Origin: Bacteroidales bacterium
GTDB lineage: Bacteria > Bacteroidota > Bacteroidia > Bacteroidales > ML635J-15
DNA length: 38,489 nt
Direction: 5' to 3'
NCBI GenBank assembly: GCA_017617125.1
Contig: JAFZWY010000031.1
Location: 1 to 38,489, forward strand
A model generated the notes under the pieces. That model did not search any database. It was given only the letters and a program-made list of their open reading frames with translations, and was not told where the DNA came from. Position 1 is the stretch's first letter, and every line of letters begins with the position of its first letter. The translations under genes were made by a program, and so were the position numbers. Of the stretch, positions 1-10,000 are shown in pieces.

Positions 1-141
1 GAGGCTGAGGATGCAGGCTGGGACGGACGCCTCAACGGCACCACCAAGGCTACCCCCGGCGTATACTACTACATCATCGAGGCCGAAGGTTACGACGGAC
101 AAGATTATCAGAGAGAGGGCTTCCTGCATCTGGTAAGATAA
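1..141 (+). CDS. 3' end of a T9SS type B cargo protein (CHU_C / gliding-motility-associated C-terminal domain)
   Basis: Only the last 46 codons are in the window; the reading frame is open at base 1 and stops with TAA at 139-141. The peptide has WDGRLNG, then PGVYYYII, then a final GFLHLVR. This is the typical ending of the CHU_C (type B) sorting domain, which directs proteins through the type IX secretion system to the surface or medium of Bacteroidetes. Nothing can be said about the function of the missing N-terminal part. A strong hairpin follows 13 bases after the stop, so the gene ends a transcription unit. The family assignment is confident because the terminal motif is very characteristic. 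Confidence 0.85.
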   Translation, partial: EAEDAGWDGRLNGTTKATPGVYYYIIEAEGYDGQDYQREGFLHLVR

Positions 142-154
142 GATTAAACCCTAT

Positions 155-196
155 GATACAGGAGATGGTCGCGCAAAGGCGACCATCTTTTGTATC
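155..196 (+). terminator. Rho-independent terminator
   Basis: Perfect 9-bp stem GATGGTCGC (164-172) / GCGACCATC (179-187) with loop GCAAAG, followed by TTTT. The stem can extend outward through GATACA (155-160) and TGTATC (191-196). It lies directly after the type B cargo gene stop. Confidence 0.85.
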
Positions 197-272
197 ATCC
201 ATTATATATCAAACCATTAATGTCCTTAAAGAAATTTTTACGATTTTGCTTTTAAATACGAGAAAGTTGTTG

Positions 273-280
273 TAATTTTG
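273..280 (+). promoter_or_regulatory. Putative Bacteroidetes -7 element
   Basis: TAATTTTG matches the TAnnTTTG -7 consensus and lies about 60 bp upstream of the carboxylase start. The nearest TTTG (245-248) is 24 bp upstream, longer than the usual 18-21, so the -33 part is weak. Confidence 0.4.
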
Positions 281-339
281 AACGACTATTTTTTTATTTT
301 TAAGGGCTTGATTAATAGGTAAAAACAATAAAATATATA

Positions 340-2073
340 ATGGGAAGAAAGATAAAATTCTGTTTAGTCTACAGAGATATGTGGCAATCGGCAGGAAAAT
401 ACGTTCCACGCGTTGACCAGCTGAAAGAAGTTGCTCCGGCGATAATAGAAATGGGATGCTTTTCGCGTATTGAAACCAATGGCGGTGCATTCGAACAGGT
501 TAACTTGCTTTATGGTGAAAATCCGAACAAGGCTGTTCGCGAGTGGACAAAGCCTTTCAACGAGGCAGGCATAGAGACTATGATGCTCGAAAGAGGTCTT
601 AACGGATTACGTATGTATCCTGTGCCAGCCGATGTCCGTAGGCTTATGTACAAGGTGAAGAAAGCACAGGGCGTCGATGTGGTACGTTCGTTCTGCGGTC
701 TTAACGACACGCGCAACCTTGAGTTGTCGGTGAAGTACGCAAAGGAAGCAGGTATGATTTCGCAGGGAGCGTTGAGTATTACGCACTCGAAAATTCACAC
801 TGTTGAATATTATATGGGTGTGGTTGACAAACTCGTCGAATTCGGTGCCGACGAAATCGGTCTGAAAGATATGGCAGGTGTTGGTCGTCCAGTTACTTTG
901 GGCAAGCTCACAAAGGCTATCAAGGACAAGTATCCTCACATAATAGTTCAGTATCACGGACATTGCGGTCCTGGTTTTTCACCGGCATCTATGCTCGAAG
1001 TGGCACGAAACGGTGCCGACATAATCGACGTGGCTGTAGAACCGTTGTCGTGGGGAAAGATTCACCCCGATGTAATATCGGTAAGGGAAATGCTGTACGA
1101 TGCTGGCTTCGATGTTCCCGAAATAAATATGAATGCCTACATGAAGGTTCGTACTCTCAACCAGAAATACATGGACGATTTCTTGGGGTACTTTATGGAA
1201 TTGAAGAACAGACAGAGTTCATCATTGCTTGTAAGATGCGGACTTCCGGGCGGAATGATGGGTTCGATGATGTCCGACCTCAAGAGTATGCATAGTGCTA
1301 TCAATGTATCGTTACAGCAATTTGGCAAGCCTACTGTTTCGATTGACGACCTTTTGGTACAACTTTTCGAAGAGGTAGAATATGTTTGGCCTAAACTTGG
1401 CTATCCGCCACTAGTAACGCCTTTCAGCCAGTATGTCAAGAATATTGCCTTGATGAACATATATGCAATGTCGGCAGGTCAGCCTCGTTTCTCGATGATT
1501 GACAAGGACAGCTGGAACATGATTCTTGGTCGTATGGGTAAGCTGCCGGGCGAACTTGACCCAGAAATTGTGGAACTTGCCAAGTCGAAGGGTTACGAGT
1601 TCTTCACCGGAATCCCGCAGGACGAATATCCAGATGCACTTGAGTCATATCGTCAGGAAATGCAGACTAAGGGCTGGGATTGCGGTCAGGACGACGAGGA
1701 ATTGTTCGAACTTGCAATGCACGACCGTCAGTACCGCGACTACAAGAGCGGTTTGGCAAAGCAACGTTTCCACGAAGAACTTGAAGTGGTAAAGAACAAG
1801 GAGCATAAAGTGATTCAGGTTGAGGATGACAAGGATCCGAAAATCAAGAAAATCAAGGCTCCTGAAACAGGCAGATTGTTGTTTGCTTTCATCTCCGACC
1901 AATACAAGGTTGGCGACCAGATTCCAATCAACGAACAATTGTTCTATATTGAATCCAACACAAATTATGAAGTTGTAATCTCTGAGTACGCTGGAACCGT
2001 CGGAAAGCTCTACTGCAAGCAGGGCGACTGGGTTCACGAAGGCGATACGATTATGACAATTGTTACAGAATAA
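340..2073 (+). CDS. Biotin-dependent carboxylase/decarboxylase carboxyltransferase subunit (PycB/OadA-like) with degenerate C-terminal biotinyl domain
   Basis: 577 aa, cytoplasmic. The N-terminal ~300 residues are a pyruvate carboxylase/oxaloacetate decarboxylase alpha-type carboxyltransferase TIM barrel. RDMWQS near residue 13 corresponds to the RDxxQS substrate and metal site, GLKDMAG carries the lysine that is carbamylated in the family, and QYHGHCGPG corresponds to the HxH metal ligands. A conserved carboxylase domain follows (LGYPPLVTPFSQYVKN). The C-terminal ~75 residues fold-match a biotinyl/lipoyl domain, but where relatives read EAMK this protein reads ESNT, so residue 541 is Thr instead of the biotinylated Lys. 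No biotin carboxylase or separate carrier gene is adjacent. The family makes or cleaves oxaloacetate or methylmalonyl-type acids. If this protein is active, biotin must come from a carrier in trans. The start at 340 is the only ATG that keeps the family N-terminus. Confidence 0.85.
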   Translation: MGRKIKFCLVYRDMWQSAGKYVPRVDQLKEVAPAIIEMGCFSRIETNGGAFEQVNLLYGENPNKAVREWTKPFNEAGIETMMLERGLNGLRMYPVPADVRRLMYKVKKAQGVDVVRSFCGLNDTRNLELSVKYAKEAGMISQGALSITHSKIHTVEYYMGVVDKLVEFGADEIGLKDMAGVGRPVTLGKLTKAIKDKYPHIIVQYHGHCGPGFSPASMLEVARNGADIIDVAVEPLSWGKIHPDVISVREMLYDAGFDVPEINMNAYMKVRTLNQKYMDDFLGYFMELKNRQSSSLLVRCGLPGGMMGSMMSDLKSMHSAINVSLQQFGKPTVSIDDLLVQLFEEVEYVWPKLGYPPLVTPFSQYVKNIALMNIYAMSAGQPRFSMIDKDSWNMILGRMGKLPGELDPEIVELAKSKGYEFFTGIPQDEYPDALESYRQEMQTKGWDCGQDDEELFELAMHDRQYRDYKSGLAKQRFHEELEVVKNKEHKVIQVEDDKDPKIKKIKAPETGRLLFAFISDQYKVGDQIPINEQLFYIESNTNYEVVISEYAGTVGKLYCKQGDWVHEGDTIMTIVTE

Positions 2074-2082
2074 AAAACTAGA

Positions 2083-2141
2083 ATGATTTTATATGACGGC
2101 TGCTGTTGCACAAGCGATGGTAGCCGTTATTTTGTAATCAT
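2083..2141. terminator. Bidirectional stem-loop between convergent genes
   Basis: Core stem ACGGCT (2096-2101) / AGCCGT (2122-2127), with outer pairing ATGATT (2083-2088) / AATCAT (2136-2141). It sits between the converging stops of the carboxylase and the 650-aa gene. T-rich sequence follows the core on the plus strand. It probably ends transcripts from both sides. Confidence 0.55.
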
Positions 2142-4090
2142 TTCACCACCAAAATCTTTTTTGTCACCACCTTTCCGTCAACCATTCTTACCCTAACGAA
2201 ATAACTTCCTGCGCCCATTCCATCCGTAGAAATGACATTATTGCCATTGCATAGTTGTGTTTCATAAACAACGCCGCCAAGCAGATTGCATATTTCTATT
2301 CCTGTAATATTCTCGCCTGCGATATTTATGCATTCGGTGGCAGGATTGGGATAGACTGACAACACAATATTCTCGTTCTCGTCCACTTCCACCTCATTAC
2401 AATGATTCACATACAAGTTCTTAGTTATGGTCTTGGTATTGCCGTAGAAATCGGTGAGTGTTATTGCAAGCTGCTGCTCGCCTGAATATGTGGGTGTAGC
2501 AATATCATAATGTTTGGCGATGATGTTTTCTTTTATTGTGTCTTTCAGTGTAGCTTCTGTTATCACTTCGGAATATTGGTATAGCATATTGTCATTTCCG
2601 ACAATCTCAGTATCTATTCCAATTTCTTTAGGCACAAATACGTCCGGATAATATATACTGTCTATTACTTGTCCTGTACTGAATTCCAAAGTATATGGTG
2701 CCGATGGACCGCTGATGTTTACAATGCAGTCCAAAGTATCCAAATTACATACTGTATCTGGAATGAACACATCGAAATCCAGTTCCGGCAGTTCCGTATA
2801 GCAAAGTCCGTCCAGTCCTTCGTGGTCTGTTTTTACTATCCATGGCTGCTGATAGTAACCGTTGAACATTTCATCAATCTCCTCGTTGTAATCTGTATAT
2901 CCTCCCATTACAAAACCGCCATCAGGTGTTGGGCTGATACTGCCGAGATACATGCTTCCCGTTGCATTGCGACCTAGAGGATGATAGTAACGGCGATACA
3001 TTATTTCTCCTTTGGGCGACAATTTTGTTAGAGTACCCTTTAGGGATTGTCCTTGTGCCGCTACACCAGTACTTATAGCATATATGTATCCATCTGAATC
3101 CACATATAAATCGTAATTGCTTTCCTGTGAATGTATCCCAACATATCCAGTCTTATAAAAATTTTCGATTATCTTTTCCCATACAAGTTCGCCGTTGTCA
3201 TCTATCTTGCGAAAACAAGAAGCATAACTAGGAACTTCCATATATCGGTCCCTGTAACAAACTGGATATACTCCGCTTATAACATAACAGGAATCGGGAG
3301 ATTGTGTAAAGAACCACTTTGTTCCATTGTTCCAGCCTTGCCTGCCATATTCTCTGCGCCACAAAGTATTTCCTGCGGTATCGATTTTACTTATATAAAG
3401 TTGTTTTTTCGAATCTATAAAAGTTCGTCCTAATAACATAAGATTTTCATCGAAGCTTTTTATAACTTGTCCGCCATTAAGTTTATTTTCGTCATTAAAC
3501 AGATTTCGTTTCCATACAAGGTTGTTTAAAGAATCTATTTTCCATAAAGTGCCATGAAAGAAATCATTGCTTATAGTATCTCCTTTCTTCTCGCCATATA
3601 TATATATATATCCATCTATAAATGAAAATTCTACAAAGTTTTCATTTGCGAACGATGAGTCTGTTGCATAATACAAGTCGGTATAACTTTTCACCCCTAA
3701 TGTGTCATTGAATTCACATATATATGCACCCATATTTTCCTTGTTAAAAACATATTTGAAGGTTTCCGAATCGGTTTTTATCATTTTTTGATTTTCCCAG
3801 CCTTCGAATAAATATGTTGCGGGGTCACCAACAAACGAATGGTATAAAACGTTTCCAAGTGTATCAAAACGAGTTACAAGAGAGCATCTCATATTGCCGA
3901 ATAATTCTTCATTCCCTGTTCCGCATACTGTTATATATCCATTTTCAACAGGAGTTAGTGATACCAATATATGACTCTCGTTTCTATTGTAGTCTACTAG
4001 TTTATTAAATATGGACTGAGCGCCTGTATTTTCTACACATACTATGATATATATTGTAGCCGCAAATATGATTTTATATATCCGTTTCAT
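2138..4090 (-). CDS. Secreted T9SS type A sorting domain protein, probable beta-propeller
   Basis: 650 aa. Residues 1-24 form a signal peptide ending GAQ. Residues ~25-430 contain repeated stretches of the kind W/RxxDxLGN...W (for example RFDTLGNVLYH, KIDTAGNTLWRR, KIDDNGELVWEK, KLSPKGEIMYRR). This is a periodic pattern of beta-propeller blades common in Bacteroidetes cargo. A PKD/Ig-like segment (~430-560) follows, then a type A sorting domain that starts at VYPNPA (Tyr580) and ends in KKILVVK. No catalytic motif was recognised. The ATG overlaps the stop of the upstream 2417-aa gene by ATGA, so the two are co-transcribed and probably translationally coupled. Function is unknown; binding or adhesion is possible but not shown. 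Confidence 0.8.
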   Translation of the reverse strand: MKRIYKIIFAATIYIIVCVENTGAQSIFNKLVDYNRNESHILVSLTPVENGYITVCGTGNEELFGNMRCSLVTRFDTLGNVLYHSFVGDPATYLFEGWENQKMIKTDSETFKYVFNKENMGAYICEFNDTLGVKSYTDLYYATDSSFANENFVEFSFIDGYIYIYGEKKGDTISNDFFHGTLWKIDSLNNLVWKRNLFNDENKLNGGQVIKSFDENLMLLGRTFIDSKKQLYISKIDTAGNTLWRREYGRQGWNNGTKWFFTQSPDSCYVISGVYPVCYRDRYMEVPSYASCFRKIDDNGELVWEKIIENFYKTGYVGIHSQESNYDLYVDSDGYIYAISTGVAAQGQSLKGTLTKLSPKGEIMYRRYYHPLGRNATGSMYLGSISPTPDGGFVMGGYTDYNEEIDEMFNGYYQQPWIVKTDHEGLDGLCYTELPELDFDVFIPDTVCNLDTLDCIVNISGPSAPYTLEFSTGQVIDSIYYPDVFVPKEIGIDTEIVGNDNMLYQYSEVITEATLKDTIKENIIAKHYDIATPTYSGEQQLAITLTDFYGNTKTITKNLYVNHCNEVEVDENENIVLSVYPNPATECINIAGENITGIEICNLLGGVVYETQLCNGNNVISTDGMGAGSYFVRVRMVDGKVVTKKILVVK

Positions 4091-7000
4091 AATTTTATTA
4101 TTTTCTTTAATACCACCTTATCGAAACAATTCCTAACCTCTAACATATATGTTCCAGAAACATAGTCCTTTAGATTTATGTACAAATTCTCATTTATATA
4201 ACGATTTTCACAATACAATAAATGTCCCTCGATGTCGTATAGATTTAAACGGATTTTAAGACATTCTTGTCCATATCCTATGCCATAAGTTGAGAAATAT
4301 TCTTTAACTTCTTCACTATATATGTTTGAATTAATTTTAATATAAACATTATCTCTTGTAGGATTAGGATAAACATCGAACAAGTCAGAGAACATATCAT
4401 TATTTATATCTTTTGCAGTTACTTTTTTAGGAGTAATAATATCATCGAACTCTGGAGTATATTTTGGCAAAATAGTATCAAAAGCATATTCGTACAAAGT
4501 TTCCGCCATGCCAGAATAAAGATATGAACTATCGGCTATTGCAGAAAGGAGAAGCATTTCGTTTTTCTGTAAATCGGGCTTCCAGTCAACGGTATCCGAT
4601 ATTGTATGCAGGTATAGCCAGCCAATATCAGCATATCTGCCATACTTGGCATTGTTAATGCTTTGCAATTCAGTAAGCATTTTCCCTGCCATCTGGTAAT
4701 TATATGTGGAAATATAAAGCCTGAAAAGTCGTTCCTTCGCATCTGTCGTACCCTTCTGCTCAAAATATTTCACTACATTTTCAAGGTCTGAGGCTATGCT
4801 GTCAATATTATGCCCCTCATATTCCAACAAGGTTTCGTTTTCGAGAATATTTTGCTTTAAGTCAGCGATTTCATTTTCTGCCAAAACCCTTGGACTTTCT
4901 CCAATCTGGCATAACTGAAGCACTAGTTTCAGCAGTATGGAAAAATCCTTGTCCATTACCTTGTCGAAAATATGTGACGGCAATGGCGAGTTTTGTACAA
5001 AAATGGAAGTAATGTAGGCTGGATAATACTGGATTTTTTCCGCCAGCGACAGAAAAACCGTATCGCTCAGGTATCCGTCCTTGTAGAAATTCCATACTGG
5101 GGGCATATTGAATAAATTCATCTGCGCAATTTGTGATAGCAATGAGTTGGTGTTGCCTCCATCTAACTTTTCTGCATATTCCTTTTCTTTTTCTGCTACA
5201 GAAATTTCAAGCACAGGAATTTCTGAAATCAATTCAGTAACGGTATATGAACGAGTTTGGCAATATGAATCATCATAAAGTATTCCTGTATTCCAAGCAT
5301 ACACGGATTCCTCTGTGTATCTACCTATCTGTAGTTCTCTTACAAGATTATTGGTTATAATTCCATCTCTATGTTGATAATACATGTATCTCCTTGACAT
5401 TTGCCAAGCAGCACGACAATCCACTCTGAACTGGAATTGTCTTCCATCGGTTAATCGGAACTGGTTACCAGTTGGAGCATCTTCTTCTCCTTGCAATTTT
5501 CTCATGTTTCCATTTAGGATACCTATATTATTTGTATTTGAAATAAAGTCATTACAGAGAATTTGTATTCCTAAATCACCTTCTCCTCCATCAATACCAT
5601 AATCTGAATTCTGTCCAATAACTTTTATGGCGTTTACTGCAGTCGAAAATGTATTGTTCTTTATTTTGCTAGCATCCACACCGGAGTTGTTTACATACAT
5701 ACCTGTGGAGCCACCCGATATTACATTGCCTTCAACATTGTATGAGTTGCTTGTGTTCAAATACATACCCTGAGTAGAGGTGCGGTAATTGGTAATCGAA
5801 GACAATAGGCTTGATGACATGACATCAATATTATTGTTGAGAATCTTGGCTCCTGCATTTTCGTTTACATATATTCCGAACATAGAGTTATCGAAATCGC
5901 TGTTGAGAATTGCAATTGCACGATTGCTACAATTGCCAGTTGCATATACGCCATAATGCAAGCCACTGAAAGTACTGATTGAAGCATTATAGGAATCGGC
6001 CTCAAAGCTGCTTGCTACAGAATGTATTCCAATACCTCTCTGCGATGGATCGCTCACAGTCTGCCATGGCATTTCATTAATGAACTTGCACCCTTTCATA
6101 GTAATACCCCAAACATTATCCATATATATGCCAGCCTTAGGATAACGAGTTTCGTCATTCAGGTCGCGCGTAGTACGAAAATTGCAGTTCTCGATTGCAT
6201 TTGCTGTAAGGCGACGACTTCTTAATGATATTACCTGTTGGAAATTTGTCGGATATGGTTTTGTTATAAACTTATTGTAGTATATACCATATTGATTATT
6301 CTCAAAATTACTTCCGTTGGCAATTATAGTGCCATTATTGATTGATTCAACAGCTTTTACTGCATCTTGAATAAGCGAACCATTAACATTTACAAGACTT
6401 CTTATATATGAAGGATTTGAGAATCTAATACCATAAACCGTTATACCCTGCCACATCTTGTCGGGACAGCCAGACTGTATTGTGCAGGCTTTAATTGTCA
6501 ACTTGTTACTATAAGGAACAATCCATTGTGTCTGCATTATGTTGTCATAGTCTTCGCTAGCGCAGTATATTGTACAATGGTCAAGAACAACATTGTCGGT
6601 TACAACAAGCTGCCGAGGAGTAATTATTAGTGTTTCTTCTGTATATGATGAACTTAGTTCATCGGAAATTATTACTGCATTTTCCCATATAGTGTTGAGG
6701 GTGTGTGTAATAGTTGCTACTTGTCCTAAATTGTCTGTTACAGTTATAGCTAATGTGTATTGTCCAGTAATATTATCAATGGCAACAGGTATTGTATGTT
6801 CACCTGCCGAATTTATCATATATTCGTTGCCAAGAACGAAAACCGTATATGGAGCTTGCCCACCATGTATTATCACAGTAAGCTCAATGTTCTTGCAGGT
6901 TATAAGGGGCTCGGAAGATACGCTTATCATCAGTTGGGTGTCGTCAAAATATATTATGTCATTTTCACCACACGGATTACTAGTGTATATATTATACGTG

Positions 7001-10000
7001 CCACTCTCAACAACAACACAAGTATCAGAATATATTGTGCCAGAAAAGGGAGAGTTGCCATCTGCATCCGCAACAAGAATATCACAAGCATAAGCAGAAG
7101 AAATGAAGTCAAAACAAACTTCTACTTCGTTTTCTGAAACATAGCTGTAACTTACATCTACATTACTTATCCCTACATTTATTTCAAGTTCATAAGCACA
7201 ATTGCTTGAATAATGGGCTTCTGCAGTGTAATTCCCTTGTTCTACACCTTCAATCGTTGCTGTATATATATTACTGGAAAGCTGTTCGAAAGGAATTAGA
7301 TTTCCACCACCATTCCAGATCATATATGGCTGAAAGTTTTCTTCTATGCCCATAATATTCATTTCAATAGTCACAGTTGCCGTTTCTCCTTCATGGCATA
7401 TATCAGTATGCGATAGATTAAATGTTGGAGGCAGAACTTCATATGGCAAAGGACCTTTATATACTGGACATTCGTTATTGCCAACATAAGCATATACTTG
7501 GTTCGCTCTACTATCTACCTCTACCACATATAAAAGGTTTCCATTGGGAGATGTGTATATTATCTCCGGAGTTCCTACACCATAACTAAAATTTTCGTCG
7601 AAATATATTTCACCACCACTGACCATAAATTCAACATAACTTGGAATTCCTTCACATTGTGCTGGAATTGTTCTTAATATTTCCATGCTAGGATACGCCT
7701 GCGGAATTGTAACGTCCAGTTCTGCCCAACAACCAGTTGTGATGTCTGTTATTGTTATTATCGCGTCAACATTTTGATAAGCAATACGTTCAAGCAGGTG
7801 TAAATTTATATCAGTCATATTGTTTCTACTTCTATAACCAAATACAAAAATATTTCCAACTTGCCGCATATCATATGTGGATCCATCTACTATAATACTT
7901 GCAGTATAATTTGACAGATCTGCACCTGTATTGCTAGAAAGTTCTACACTACCTTCGTTACATTTGGGTATTACATTTGCTTCAAATCCAGAAACATTTG
8001 TCGATACATAGAAATTGTCTTCGTAACGGCATACATCCTCGGGAACAACTATAGTAAAATTATGCTCACCATAATAAAGATCAGATATACTAAATGTAGA
8101 ATTTTCACTTCCACTACCTATATAATTATCATCAACATATAGTTCGTATGCTTCAGATGTGTTTATGCTTATTTCTGCTTGACCCAAAATATCATTGTCG
8201 CAGAAACCAGATGTAATTCTTGGCTCGTAGTCAACAGAAGCTACATCAACATTAAGTGATGCCGTATATGGACACCCAAACTCATCTATTATATTACATA
8301 TCACAATAAGCGATTCAGGGCTAATTGGCGTTATACGGAATACGTGGTCACTATAATTATGATGATATCCGTCGCTCCATTCAATATTTATTATCTGATT
8401 TTGAGGTTGTAGTGAAATTTCATAGTCATAACTTCTACCATCTTGACAAATTTTTTCTGGTCCCTCTATGTTCAATGTTGCATTGCCGAAATACACAGTG
8501 TCGAGCATATAGTGATCTTCACATGCCGTGGTTTGTTTTATAATAAAAGCATTACGATTATGTAGTTCTGTGATGTTTGATAGGACTGGTTCAAAATCCG
8601 TACTTGTTGTTATCAGATTGCCTGATAAGTCGTAGAACGACCATGTAACTGAAGTAGACAAAGAAAAATTATTGATTACTAACGAATCTATACTACAACT
8701 GTTTGAACATATAGTGAATAAGGCTGTACAAGTATCGGTTTTATTCGCATCGACTAGATTTGGAAGATTTTCTCTGTTCTGCAATAACCTCCATGATGGA
8801 TAGTCAATTATGTTTTCAATAATATGGCAATCTTCTTCTCCATTATATGTCGAAGCTAGATTGTTTGGTTCCATAATGGCCCCAATTGTTCTTGAAAAAT
8901 TGTAAAAATCACTAATTTTAGATATGTATATCTTTCCATCCGGACCTTCTTGCAGGGAAAGTTGACAACGCAAATAATATCCATCGTTGTCTCTTTTAAA
9001 TATTGTGTTAGATGGAATACCCAGACATATACAGGCCAAATCGTTTTTCAAGTCGAATTGCTTGATTTCTAGCATATCCGACATATATAAAAATCTTCCG
9101 TTAGGACTAAAGGCAAGTGATGGGGATTTGCCATGGCAATCTATATCGCAGTCTATTTCTCTAAAAGTACCATGCGTAGCATTGAAATAAAAGATTTGCA
9201 AAGATTGTTCAGCCATTGCACACGCAATATATTTGCCTTCTGGTGAAGCTTTTATTACGATAGCTTTCCTGTCCACCTCTCTTCTGGAATTCAAATTCAT
9301 TTCACTGCCGTTCCCATAAACAAGCGATGTCCCATCAAGTGTCAATTTGAAAGAAACAATTTTTAAGTCTGCATCACCCTGTCTTGTACTTATTAGCCAA
9401 TATCCACCCGTGGGACAAGGAACTGCTGATAGGCTGCTATATAATAAAGATTCATTATATTCAAAAGTAGTTATATTCAAATCTTGACCGAACTCTAGTA
9501 ACCGAGAAATAAGAAACCCATTGTCACAAAGCGAAACAACAGCATAGTGGGTATCATCAAATCGTAAAGCAATAGTCCCCCTATATGCAATATTTTGATT
9601 TAACTCATCAACAACTTCATGGTTACTATTCCATATTTTATTGCCGTCAGTATAGAAAAGTAATTCTCCTTGACCATTGCATATTCCAGACTCTGAAATA
9701 TTTGCATTCATTTCAGAGTGTTCTCCAAGTACAGCTGTCCCGCTTCTAAAATCAAGCGAAACATAGTTGTCAAAATACCACTGGGCATTATATACATCTA
9801 CATCGTTATTGCATTCAATAACCTCGTATTGTCTTGAAATAGGCTCATAACATTTTTCACAATATACATCAGATCCATGGAATATAGTAAATTCGTAATT
9901 GCCTTCAGGCAATGGTGGCACATGTACTGCTATTAAATTTTCACTTATAAGTTCGTACTCATCTATAATAATTTCGAAATTACCATTACCTTCAATTCTA

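Noticed and set aside
6593..7137. Plus-strand open frames of 166 and 125 aa
   Set aside because: Within the giant protease gene, overlapping each other in different frames; no coding signature.
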